A stretch of DNA of 64,000 nucleotides from PALSA-1353 sp050012375. GTDB taxonomy: Bacteria; Planctomycetota; Phycisphaerae; Tepidisphaerales; Tepidisphaeraceae. This document shows positions 51,408 through 59,059 of this stretch, piece by piece. The first letter of the stretch is position 1. Each line of letters opens with the position of its first letter. A model generated the notes under the pieces. That model was not told where the DNA came from. It was given only the letters and a program-made list of their open reading frames with translations, and did no database searches. Both the position numbers and the translations under genes were made by a program. The stretch lies in the NCBI GenBank assembly GCA_050012375.1, contig JBEKHH010000024.1, positions 7,617 through 71,616 of the forward strand, in the 5' to 3' direction.

Positions 51408-51521
51408 ATGCAACCGCGAAGACGCGAAGATCGCGAAGACGGCGCGAAGAAATGCCGAAGAAATCAGCCAGTGAACTTCTTCGCGTCTGTCTTCGCGATC
51501 TTCGCGTCTTCGCGGTTGCAT
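51408..51521. repeat. Long inverted repeat with 33-bp perfect arms
   Basis: Arms 51408-51440 and 51489-51521 are exact reverse complements over 33 bp, built of GCGAAGA / TCTTCGC units, with a further partly complementary loop of 48 nt. It lies between radA and the flippase gene. The unit ACCGCGAAGACGCGAAGA recurs at about 63876-63893 near the window end. Confidence 0.9.
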
Positions 51522-51530
51522 TTTCACCGA

Positions 51531-52898
51531 TCACGATAGATGTGCCGGCGGGAGCGATTGGAGAATTGGCGGATCGGTCGCTGAGAGGTCCCGATTCAAT
51601 ACTCGCAGGGTGTACCACGGCATCCAAACGGCGCATCTGGCTGTCACGGCCACGATTGTCCCCAGCACGATTCCGGGCAGCCCCAGGTGGCCGTAGCGCA
51701 CGAAGCTGTAACTCAAAACAACGTTGGCGATCCCCGCGATCAGCACGGAAAGGGTGAACGGCCGGACTTTTCCGATGGCCAGGAGGATCGATCGTCCGAC
51801 GGCGCTGCTCCCGCCGACGACGGTGTGAATGAGCATCATGGGCAGGATGGCGCAGGTGGCGGCCATGGCATCCTTGAGCCAGAACTTGAAGAGATATGGG
51901 GCGAGAAGATAGAGGATTGGGGCGGCGGCGAGGAGCAGAAAGAACGTCGCCAGCGTTCCGCGGATGTAATAGCGGCGAACGAGAGCAAAATCGCCCGTCG
52001 CGTGGGCGAGGGCCGATCGCGGCAGGAGCACCGACGCCAGCGCGCCCACCAGCAGGAGCGCGCCGCCGTCGATTTGCACGGCCGGCGCGTAGGTCGCCAC
52101 GGTTGCCACGTTGATGAGGTTCAATATCAGCAGGTTGTCCGTCGGGGCGTAGAGATAGTCGGCCATTTGCGCGGCCACGACCATTGCGCCGAAGATCAGG
52201 AGGCGGCGGACGAGCTTGGGGCTGAATCGCCGCCACCATTGGTCGAACACGCCGCTGCCGTAACGGTGCGACAGAACGGAGCGGGCGATCAGCAGAGCGA
52301 GCGAGGCGCAGATCAATGCGCCGCCGGTTGCGCGTTGCCAGGGCAGGCCAAGCGCCAGCAGCGCGATGGCCGTGCCTGCGCCCCAGATCACTTCATGGAT
52401 TGTGAGCAGGAAATTGTCGAGGGAAATTTTCCCGGAAGTCTGCAAGGCGGCGGCTGGGGCGTCGCTGATGAGCCGGAGCAGCGTGGCGACGCCGAGCATT
52501 AGCACCAACTCGGATGCGACGCCATGGCTATCGGCGTTGGTTTGCGAGGATTGGAAGAGCCATAAAAAGCCCAGCAGAAGTATCCCGCCGCCGAAAGCGG
52601 TGAGCAGGGCCATGGCGAATCCGTTGGCGTAGACGGCTTGGACGGCGGGCGAGCGGTGCGAGTCGCTGGGCGACTGGCGGATTGCTTCGGCGGTCAGGCG
52701 GATGATCGCCGGGCTTAGGCCGATGGCGGCATATTCGAGAATCCCGATGGTGGATTGGAAGAGGGCGAGCAGGGCGAAGGCGGGCTTGCCGGCGGTGCGG
52801 ATGACCGCGGCGGTCACGACGATCCATGCCAGCACGCGGGCGGCCGTCACCAGGTAGGCCGAAAGGATATCGCGACGAAGGCTGGAACCGGTTTGCAC
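51531..52898 (-). CDS. Polysaccharide flippase, MATE/Wzx-like
   Basis: A 455-residue protein with about twelve transmembrane helices and the layout of oligosaccharide-lipid flippases of the MVF/Wzx (MOP) superfamily. Examples are the N-terminal LVTAARVLAWIVVTAAVIRT and the central ATYAPAVQIDGGALLLVGAL. It would move lipid-linked glycans across the inner membrane. It is the last gene of a minus-strand run of membrane glycan genes (flippase, GT87-like, PIG-V-like, GT39-like), consistent with surface polysaccharide or glycolipid synthesis. Confidence 0.85.
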   Translation of the reverse strand: MQTGSSLRRDILSAYLVTAARVLAWIVVTAAVIRTAGKPAFALLALFQSTIGILEYAAIGLSPAIIRLTAEAIRQSPSDSHRSPAVQAVYANGFAMALLTAFGGGILLLGFLWLFQSSQTNADSHGVASELVLMLGVATLLRLISDAPAAALQTSGKISLDNFLLTIHEVIWGAGTAIALLALGLPWQRATGGALICASLALLIARSVLSHRYGSGVFDQWWRRFSPKLVRRLLIFGAMVVAAQMADYLYAPTDNLLILNLINVATVATYAPAVQIDGGALLLVGALASVLLPRSALAHATGDFALVRRYYIRGTLATFFLLLAAAPILYLLAPYLFKFWLKDAMAATCAILPMMLIHTVVGGSSAVGRSILLAIGKVRPFTLSVLIAGIANVVLSYSFVRYGHLGLPGIVLGTIVAVTARCAVWMPWYTLRVLNRDLSATDPPILQSLPPAHLS

Positions 52899-52916
52899 GG
52901 GGGAATAATACAGGTT

Positions 52917-54260
52917 TTAGGCTGCCAGCGCCGCCGGGAAGAAATCCGGCTGTGACTCCGTCGCCGGCATCGCCCGCGTCCGCAGGCCGCGCCGAACGAG
53001 CAGCACCGTCGCGAAAGAAAGCAGCGGAACGATCGGATGAATCCGTGATTTGTAGAGAACCATCGTGAATTCCAGGCCGATGTACACCGTTGCCAGGACG
53101 CCAACCAGCCAGCGGTCTTCCCAGTTGACCGATGCCCGCTCACGCGCATTGCGCTGGAAATCCGCGGCCAATACCACCACGCCGACGGTCAGCAGCAGCA
53201 GGTCATAGTCGAAATAGAACGGCATGAGCAGGGGCATGGCGATGATGGCGGCGGAGATGAGCCGATCGCGGCCCGAGCCGGAGCGCTGGCTCGGCGGCGT
53301 TTTGAAGATCAGCGTCGCCAAGCCGGCGATCACGCCGAGTTCGCAGAGGCCCCACATGATTTTCACCGACACGGCGGCCGGGCCGGCGCTCCATCCCTGG
53401 ATCGCCATCCGCCAGAACGCCTTGAACGTGATGTGGCGCTCCCAGCGATAGACGAGCTGCTCCTGAATCCATCGCATGTTTTGCGGCATGCGATAGACGA
53501 ACTCGTGCATTGATCCCGGCATGGTCAGCATGTTCACGAGCACCAGGGCGGTTCCCGTGAGGCATACGCCGAGCATTGCCCGCCGGCCCTGGCTCAGAAC
53601 CAGGACGATGGCCACGACCGCGCCGAGTTGCGGCTTGTAGAACAGCAGTCCGCACACGATCCCCGCCAGCACCGACCGCCCGGCGCGCCAGAGCGTCACG
53701 GTTGTCGTCAGCAGCAAGAGCGAGAAGTACGTGTTCTGGCCATGGCAAAACGCCTGGAAGCAGGGCATCATCGGGAGAATCAGAAGCGGCACCAGCAGTT
53801 TCGTCTTCCATCCGCCATCGAGCATCCGGCACATGAGAATGATCGAAATCGCCAGGGAAATCACACCGAGGGTCCACCAGAGGTGCAGGGCCGTCAGATA
53901 GGGCAACGCCGAAAGGGGCGCGAACATCCAGGCGGCGAAGGGGGGATTCCACCATGGGCCGAAGCTCGTGCCCATCGACAATCCGGCGGCGTGTCCGGTT
54001 TTGAATTCAAAGGCGCGGGTGGCCGGGAGGTCGTACAGTTGCTCGAAATGTCCCGTGCGTGCGCAGGTGCCGCCGTAATAGAAGGCCAGAAAATCGTGGC
54101 CGAGCATGTCCCAGGTGACGGCGCGATCCTTTGAGATCACGCAGTTGCAGACGAACATGGTGAGCATGAAGATGACGAGCAATCCGCCGGCTCGCCAGAG
54201 GCGCGTGCGGAGATCGCGCCGGGTCGTGAGGCGCTTTTTTATGAACGCGAGTATTGCCAT
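52917..54260 (-). CDS. GT87-like membrane glycosyltransferase (DUF2029)
   Basis: A 447-residue polytopic protein. The sequence TWDMLGHDFLAFYYGGTCAR (about 49-68), with an acidic pair in the first periplasmic loop, and SFGPWWNPPFAAWMFAPLSA are typical of DUF2029/GT87 mannosyltransferase-like proteins that use polyprenyl-linked sugars. About ten hydrophobic helices are visible. Donor and acceptor are unknown. An 18-nt gap to the flippase suggests cotranscription; upstream lies an inverted repeat (54345-54521). Confidence 0.85.
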   Translation of the reverse strand: MAILAFIKKRLTTRRDLRTRLWRAGGLLVIFMLTMFVCNCVISKDRAVTWDMLGHDFLAFYYGGTCARTGHFEQLYDLPATRAFEFKTGHAAGLSMGTSFGPWWNPPFAAWMFAPLSALPYLTALHLWWTLGVISLAISIILMCRMLDGGWKTKLLVPLLILPMMPCFQAFCHGQNTYFSLLLLTTTVTLWRAGRSVLAGIVCGLLFYKPQLGAVVAIVLVLSQGRRAMLGVCLTGTALVLVNMLTMPGSMHEFVYRMPQNMRWIQEQLVYRWERHITFKAFWRMAIQGWSAGPAAVSVKIMWGLCELGVIAGLATLIFKTPPSQRSGSGRDRLISAAIIAMPLLMPFYFDYDLLLLTVGVVVLAADFQRNARERASVNWEDRWLVGVLATVYIGLEFTMVLYKSRIHPIVPLLSFATVLLVRRGLRTRAMPATESQPDFFPAALAA

Positions 54261-54344
54261 GCGCTGTCAACGTATCGGCGTAAAATGCCGGGATATGTTT
54301 TCAATCCGCCGGAACTGCATTACCGGACGCTGGGTGCGTGACGT

Positions 54345-54521
54345 AATCGGCGAGAACGAGGGCAAATCAATCAAGAAGATGCAGGAAGATGATCGGTTGA
54401 ATTCTTCGTGACGATCGGCAGCGGCAGCGTGCTCTCCTATACGAGCTGGCGACTTCGGCCGTCACGAAGACCGCAACCGATCAACATTCTCTTCGTTTAT
54501 CTGCCCTCGTTCCCGCCGATT
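54345..54521. repeat. Imperfect long inverted repeat, about 65-bp arms
   Basis: The left arm (54345-54413) and right arm (54460-54521) match as reverse complements in blocks: AATCGGC / GCCGATT, GAACGAGGGCA / TGCCCTCGTTC, GATCGGTTG / CAACCGATC and CTTCGTGACG / CGTCACGAAG. A 46-nt loop separates them. It fills most of the 281-bp gap between two glycosyltransferase genes. No open frame is convincing in it. Confidence 0.75.
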
Positions 54522-54541
54522 CAGTCAACCACCCCTGGACT

Positions 54542-55678
54542 CTACGCCACCCAGAGATTCAGGGCGAATCGCATCATGAGCAAGAACGACAGCGGCGTGG
54601 CGATGGCGGTGTAGGCCAGATGAATGATCCGCCATCTCCGGCCGAGGATCGCCAGCAACATGAACGCCGGAAAAAGCACGACGACGAATCGGGTGATCGA
54701 CCAGAACCGCGCGGCGGCGAGCATGACGGCGAGCATCGACGCGGCGAAGAGGGTGTAGCTCGGCCGGAGAAATCGCAGGCACAGAATCACCAGCAGGACG
54801 AAGAGTCCGGCACATCCCAGTTGCAAGCCGGCCCGCGAGGAGTGCATGACGGTTTGGATCGGCGACGGATCCCATTGCCGCTGTGCGACCACGAATGCCA
54901 GTGGATCGCCGAATCGATGCCATTGGAATGCCATCCATGCCAGCAGGGCCGCCGGGCCGGATGCCAGCCAGAGCATGTCGCGACGCGGTGAACCTCTGTA
55001 TTGGAGAAAATATTCCAGGGCCAGGCCGGCGCTGAGCAGAACGCCGTCCGGGCGCGATAGCGCCGCCATGGCCGCCAGCGTCCCGGCGATGGGCCACTGT
55101 CCGCGTCGAGCATGGTAAAACGCCCCCGTCGCCAGCGCCAGAAATAGCGACATCGGATAGACCGCCGAGAGGAAAAAACTGGTGGGGAAAATCAGCAGGT
55201 ACCATCCGGCCCGCGCGGCCGCTTGGTCGTGTCCTTCCAGTTGCATCAGCGCCGCCAGATACCCCACGGCCGCGAGCAGGGCGAGATTGGAGAGGATGAT
55301 TCCCGCCGCCAGCATCGCCGCATCGCTGCCGCCGGCCAATTGGCCGCCGATTCGCATCAGCATCGGAAACAGCGGAGCGAAGGCGGCGTTGGATTGCGCG
55401 CCGGGCGCGAATTGATAGCCGTCGCGGGCGATGGATAAATACCACAAGCCGTCGAAATGAGACCACATGTTGATGGCGGCGGATGAGGTTGGGCCATTCC
55501 ATCCGCCTTCGGCCGACGAGGAGAGCCGCCAGAGCGCCAAGCAGGCCGCCAGCAGGAGCAAGCCGCGCGTGCAGGCGAAGGGGATCAGGACGTTTCGGAG
55601 AAAGTGGTGGGGATGGGGGACCTGCCGACTGGCAGGCCACGCCGGGGCGCCGCAAATCGTGGTTTGTCCGGGTTCCAT
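54542..55678 (-). CDS. Membrane mannosyltransferase, PIG-V-like
   Basis: A 378-residue polytopic membrane protein. The motif MWSHFDGLWYLSIARDGYQF (about 71-90), followed by AAFAPLFPMLMRI, matches the WDGxWYLxIAxxGY...FPLFP pattern of PIG-V-type (GPI mannosyltransferase II-like) proteins. About nine hydrophobic helices follow. It starts immediately after the stop of the GT39-like gene (55679), with no gap. Acceptor unknown. Confidence 0.82.
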   Translation of the reverse strand: MEPGQTTICGAPAWPASRQVPHPHHFLRNVLIPFACTRGLLLLAACLALWRLSSSAEGGWNGPTSSAAINMWSHFDGLWYLSIARDGYQFAPGAQSNAAFAPLFPMLMRIGGQLAGGSDAAMLAAGIILSNLALLAAVGYLAALMQLEGHDQAAARAGWYLLIFPTSFFLSAVYPMSLFLALATGAFYHARRGQWPIAGTLAAMAALSRPDGVLLSAGLALEYFLQYRGSPRRDMLWLASGPAALLAWMAFQWHRFGDPLAFVVAQRQWDPSPIQTVMHSSRAGLQLGCAGLFVLLVILCLRFLRPSYTLFAASMLAVMLAAARFWSITRFVVVLFPAFMLLAILGRRWRIIHLAYTAIATPLSFLLMMRFALNLWVA

Positions 55679-57250
55679 CTATTGATCCCGCCGATAAATG
55701 GTTTCTTTCCCCGCCTGCGCTTCCGGCGAATAGTTTTTCCGGACGTAATCGCGCAGGTCGTGCCATGCCTTGACATAGTTGGCCTGGCGTTTTGGATTCA
55801 GGCCCAGCTCCTTGATGTGCGTGCTGACGGCCTGGATATACCAGTCGATTCGCGTCGGGAGCAGAATGTAGCGGGGACGACGCTGATCGAAATCGCCAAT
55901 CATCGCGCGGCAATAATCCAGCGGGGCATCATCATCGTTCACCCACAGAAACGTCATCGGATAGCGCGAGCCGGGCTTGAGATTGGTTTCGATCAGCAGC
56001 CGTTGCATCCCGTCCTGCCAGACCGCGTCGCCATCCCGGGCGTGGGCGGCCAGATACTCGCTGGCGGCCAAATGCTCCAGGGGATTGTGCGCATCCTGCA
56101 ACACCAGGGCGGCGCCCCAAGCCGACAGGAGCATCGGAAGCGCCAGCGCTGCCGCCAATGGAAGCGCGGCGGATTTGCGCGGGATCAGGCCGAAGAGCAG
56201 AGCGGCCGGGCCGGCCAGGACGAGAAAATGATAGGCATACATCCGCCGCTGGGCGGCGATGCCGGCGACTTCGAGCACCATCCAGACAAGAGCGAAAATC
56301 ACGACGGATCGGTTCGCATCATTGGCAATCCGATGCTCCGGCCGGCGAAACACCACGCCGCGCACGAGCATCGGAAACCCCGCGATGACGATCACAATGA
56401 TCGGCTTGCTGATGTCCCAGGGTTCCCAGGGAGATTGGGAGGCGTAACGCGCGATTTGCCGCCAGATAGTGGGCATTTCGCGCAGGAGATCGGCTGCGAT
56501 GAGATACGCCAGTGCGACCAGGGCGGGAATCGCCAGCCCGGCGGCCGTTGCCGCGGCGTGGACGGACATTCGGCCAAGATCGCGGCGATGCCGCCAGATC
56601 GTCGCCGCGGCGAAGGCGGCGAGCACGCCAAGCCCGGACGGCTTGAGCATCGCGGCGGTCCCGGCGGCCAGGCCGGCCAGCAGCGAATCGCGGGGATCAT
56701 CGCGGCAGAGGGAAAACATCGCCGCCGACGCGGAGACAATGCAGAAGAACGCCTGGAGGGTCTCCAATTGAAATCCGCCGAAGACCGCGAAATTGAAGTT
56801 GAGATAGACCAGCGCGAACAGGCCTGCCGCCAGGCCGGCATGGCGGTTGATGTTTTGATTCGCCGAGCGGGCCAGCAGAAATGCGGCCCCGAAGGATAGG
56901 GCCATCTGCAACAGCACGTAGGCCGGCCAATTGTCGCCGAAGATCCGCCAGCAGGCGCTGGTCATCAATCCGACGGTGGGGAATTTATTGTCGATCAGTT
57001 CGTAGCCGACCCGGCCGCCCTCGCTGACGAGCTTGCCCATATAAACGAACATGGCGCCGTCGGAATCGAAGGGCCGGGCCAGATAGCTCAAGCGCCCGAG
57101 GAGGGCGAAGACGATGCAGATGGCGATCAGGACCGCCAGGCCCAGGCGCGGCGGCGCGCGGTGGGGGTTGGATCGTTCAGTTGGAATGGATTCTGGCTGG
57201 GCGCAGACCGTCACAGGATTGTTATCGGCCAGTGCGGGCGGGGCGCTCAT
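55679..57250 (-). CDS. Membrane glycosyltransferase, GT39-like
   Basis: A 523-residue polytopic protein. After the first transmembrane helix (LAVLIAICIVFALLGRLSYL) come FDSDGAMFVYMGKLVSEGGR and KFPTVGLMTSACWRIFGDNW, typical of GT39/PMT-like glycosyltransferases with acidic residues in the first loop. A soluble C-terminal part starts around residue 385. A strong intrinsic terminator ends only about six bases before its ATG at 57250, and no Shine-Dalgarno sequence is seen there. Either a downstream start is used or the leader is regulatory. Confidence 0.85.
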   Translation of the reverse strand: MSAPPALADNNPVTVCAQPESIPTERSNPHRAPPRLGLAVLIAICIVFALLGRLSYLARPFDSDGAMFVYMGKLVSEGGRVGYELIDNKFPTVGLMTSACWRIFGDNWPAYVLLQMALSFGAAFLLARSANQNINRHAGLAAGLFALVYLNFNFAVFGGFQLETLQAFFCIVSASAAMFSLCRDDPRDSLLAGLAAGTAAMLKPSGLGVLAAFAAATIWRHRRDLGRMSVHAAATAAGLAIPALVALAYLIAADLLREMPTIWRQIARYASQSPWEPWDISKPIIVIVIAGFPMLVRGVVFRRPEHRIANDANRSVVIFALVWMVLEVAGIAAQRRMYAYHFLVLAGPAALLFGLIPRKSAALPLAAALALPMLLSAWGAALVLQDAHNPLEHLAASEYLAAHARDGDAVWQDGMQRLLIETNLKPGSRYPMTFLWVNDDDAPLDYCRAMIGDFDQRRPRYILLPTRIDWYIQAVSTHIKELGLNPKRQANYVKAWHDLRDYVRKNYSPEAQAGKETIYRRDQ

Positions 57251-57255
57251 TGGAC

Positions 57256-57279
57256 AAAAAAAACCACGGCATCGCCGTG
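57256..57279 (-). terminator. Intrinsic terminator abutting a start codon
   Basis: On the minus strand the hairpin CACGGC-GAT-GCCGTG (57279-57265) is followed by G and eight T (57263-57256). It is a near-ideal rho-independent terminator. It follows the genes at 57445-58455 and the fragment 57312-57436, but ends about six bases upstream of the GT39-like start at 57250. Confidence 0.85.
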
Positions 57280-57283
57280 AGCT

Positions 57284-57303
57284 TTGGGGGATGATCGGAC
57301 CCT
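57284..57303 (-). repeat. 20-bp motif AGGGTCCGATCATCCCCCAA, copy 1
   Basis: Exactly repeated at 58518-58537, in the same orientation. In both copies it is followed by GCYCACGGCG; here that continues into the terminator hairpin. Both lie 40-65 nt upstream of a minus-strand gene. Confidence 0.8.
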
Positions 57304-57311
57304 ACCGAGGC

Positions 57312-57436
57312 TTACGCCCCCTTGCGCACAGACAGCAGAACGTTGACGCGGATACCCGAGAAGGCAGACGACAGATTCACCATACGCTCATAGGCCATCA
57401 TCGGGTAGAAGAGCAGCGGGTGAGCGCGTCCATAAG
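57312..57436 (-). pseudogene. Possible 3' remnant of an unidentified gene
   Basis: A short frame reads AHPLLFYPMMAYERMVNLSS and ends SGIRVNVLLSVRKGA before TAA (57312-57314). The pattern, hydrophobic strand then basic end, resembles the C-terminus of class I SAM-dependent methyltransferases. There is no upstream body, since the phosphatase gene's end abuts at 57445. Weak evidence. Confidence 0.35.
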
Positions 57437-57444
57437 CCGGCTGG

Positions 57445-58455
57445 TTATCGTGCGCTCCCCAGCGAAAAATCGGCGATGAGGGGGCGGTGCGGCGAACCCA
57501 CATCAATGCCAAGCCAGCAGTCCCGACAAGTCCATTGGCTGTTGCTGAGGATGTGATCGATTCGCATCGCCGCCCACGAGACACGATAGCTCCAGCCAAA
57601 GCCGAAACCCGCGGCGTCGAACGCATCGGTAAATTGACGGAAGTTTTCCCGAAAGATCGGGCTGTCAGGACAGAGATTAAAATCACCGGCGATTAGAAGC
57701 GGACCGGAAATGCTTCGCGTGATGCGGTTCAGTTCGCGCGACTGACCTTCTCTTTCGATGGCGTTATTTTCAAGATCGGTTTTGCCGTTGGGCATGCCTT
57801 GCAGGGCGGCAAATAAGAGCGGGTGAGGAGAGGCAAGGTGCACGCTAAAGAGATCGATCCTTCCGGCGGAGGTTTCGAGGGTGTAGTGAACGGCAGAACC
57901 GTCTTCAAGCTCTTGGGCCGTGTCGATGCGGAATCGGGTGGCTATACATTGTTCGCCAATCGTGATGACGTTCCAATCGCCTTCACGGAAGATTGAGGAT
58001 TCGTAAGGCGGGGCCCATTCCTGCAACACAATGACGTCGGGATGGACGGCGGCAATTAAACCGGCTAGCTGGCTGGAATTCAGGGCCTGACCATGCACAT
58101 TGCAAGTCAAAACACGAACCGCCGGCGCCGAGCTTCCAGGGGCAAACAGAGTTCGCCATGGGAGGCACAGGCCCATCACCCAAAAGAGGGCGCCGGCGCT
58201 TGCGATGGCGAGGATCCAGATGCAGCGTCGGTTAAACGCCAGCGCCAGTGGGACAAGAGGAGCCAGCGGCAATATGACAACCCACCGCGGAGAGAATATC
58301 GCAAGGGTCCCCAACCATGATCGATCTCCTTCGAATCTCAGAAAAAGCCAAGCCGCAATAATCTGGATCGCGTAAATCCAACTAAGCAAAGCAATGATCC
58401 TGCTGTGGCGGCGCGGCCGCCTGGCGGTCGAGTCAGCGGCTTCAGTTTTTTCCAC
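57445..58455 (-). CDS. Endonuclease/exonuclease/phosphatase family membrane protein
   Basis: A 336-residue protein with about three N-terminal transmembrane helices (IIALLSWIYAIQIIAAWLFL, WVVILPLAPLVPLALAFN, WILAIASAGALFWVMGL) and a C-terminal EEP domain: RVLTCNVHGQALNSSQLAGL, VIVLQEWAPPYE, PLLIAGDFNLCPDSP and a final RIDHILSNSQWTC...SPHRPLIADFS. Asn, Glu, GDFN and the terminal His form the usual metal-dependent phosphodiesterase site. The active site probably faces the periplasm; the substrate is unknown. Confidence 0.9.
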   Translation of the reverse strand: MEKTEAADSTARRPRRHSRIIALLSWIYAIQIIAAWLFLRFEGDRSWLGTLAIFSPRWVVILPLAPLVPLALAFNRRCIWILAIASAGALFWVMGLCLPWRTLFAPGSSAPAVRVLTCNVHGQALNSSQLAGLIAAVHPDVIVLQEWAPPYESSIFREGDWNVITIGEQCIATRFRIDTAQELEDGSAVHYTLETSAGRIDLFSVHLASPHPLLFAALQGMPNGKTDLENNAIEREGQSRELNRITRSISGPLLIAGDFNLCPDSPIFRENFRQFTDAFDAAGFGFGWSYRVSWAAMRIDHILSNSQWTCRDCWLGIDVGSPHRPLIADFSLGSAR

Positions 58456-58517
58456 AACGATGTCCCGTCAATAGTTGAAGGTTTGCCGGCGGCCTGAACG
58501 CGGCCGACGCCGTGGGC

Positions 58518-58537
58518 TTGGGGGATGATCGGACCCT
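58518..58537 (-). repeat. 20-bp motif AGGGTCCGATCATCCCCCAA, copy 2
   Basis: Second exact copy of the motif at 57284-57303, starting just after the DinB-like stop (58540-58542) and about 63 nt upstream of the phosphatase gene start. The flanking hairpin is less perfect here and no T-run follows. Confidence 0.8.
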
Positions 58538-58539
58538 CT

Positions 58540-59031
58540 TTAGTGCAGAATGGGCTTGCCCAGCCTTCGCCGCGTTACCTGGAATTGTCCCATGTGCATT
58601 GCTACGTGCATCGGAAGCATCTCCAGAACGTGTCCCAGCGTTGGGGCAAAGCTGCGAAGGGGTTCCGGAGCGGGCTTATCCAGATCGGCCGGCTTGAGCG
58701 TCTTGACCCAGGCGATGGTCGCCGCGCGCGTCTTGGCAAATTGATCCATCAATTGCGCTTTGCTGCCGAAGAAGGCCGGGTCATCCTTCTTGGCGGTTTC
58801 CTTGGTGAATTTCTTGTCGAAGCCCTCGGGCAATTTGGCCGCCGCCTTGGGATCCATCGCGCTGACCATGCCCGTTTCGGACGAGATCAAATGCCCGATC
58901 TGCCAGGCCGGGTGATTGGCCCCGGGACAAGGCCGGGTGTAGAAGTCCGCATCGGAAAAATCGCTGAGCGTGGCCTTGACCATCTCAAGATTGCGATTCA
59001 AAACATCCGCCGTGCGTTCGAGTGGGGTCAT
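58540..59031 (-). CDS. DinB-like superfamily protein
   Basis: A 163-residue four-helix-bundle protein. The pattern YTRPCPGANHPAWQIGHLIS (about 39-58) and LEMLPMHVAMHMGQFQVTRR contains the three histidines that form the DinB/YfiT-type metal site (NHPAWQIGH, and H in MHVAMHMGQ). Function is unknown; related proteins are metal-dependent thiol transferases or stress proteins. The ATG at 59031 is chosen because GGAGAAACCAA precedes it and the longer frame adds no family sequence. Confidence 0.87.
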   Translation of the reverse strand: MTPLERTADVLNRNLEMVKATLSDFSDADFYTRPCPGANHPAWQIGHLISSETGMVSAMDPKAAAKLPEGFDKKFTKETAKKDDPAFFGSKAQLMDQFAKTRAATIAWVKTLKPADLDKPAPEPLRSFAPTLGHVLEMLPMHVAMHMGQFQVTRRRLGKPILH

Positions 59032-59059
59032 TTGGTTTCTCCTTCTTGTTGGGGCTGAT

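Noticed and set aside
51408..51521. GCGAAGA repeat block as a CRISPR array
   Set aside because: It is two inverted arms, not direct repeats with regular spacers; no cas genes are nearby.
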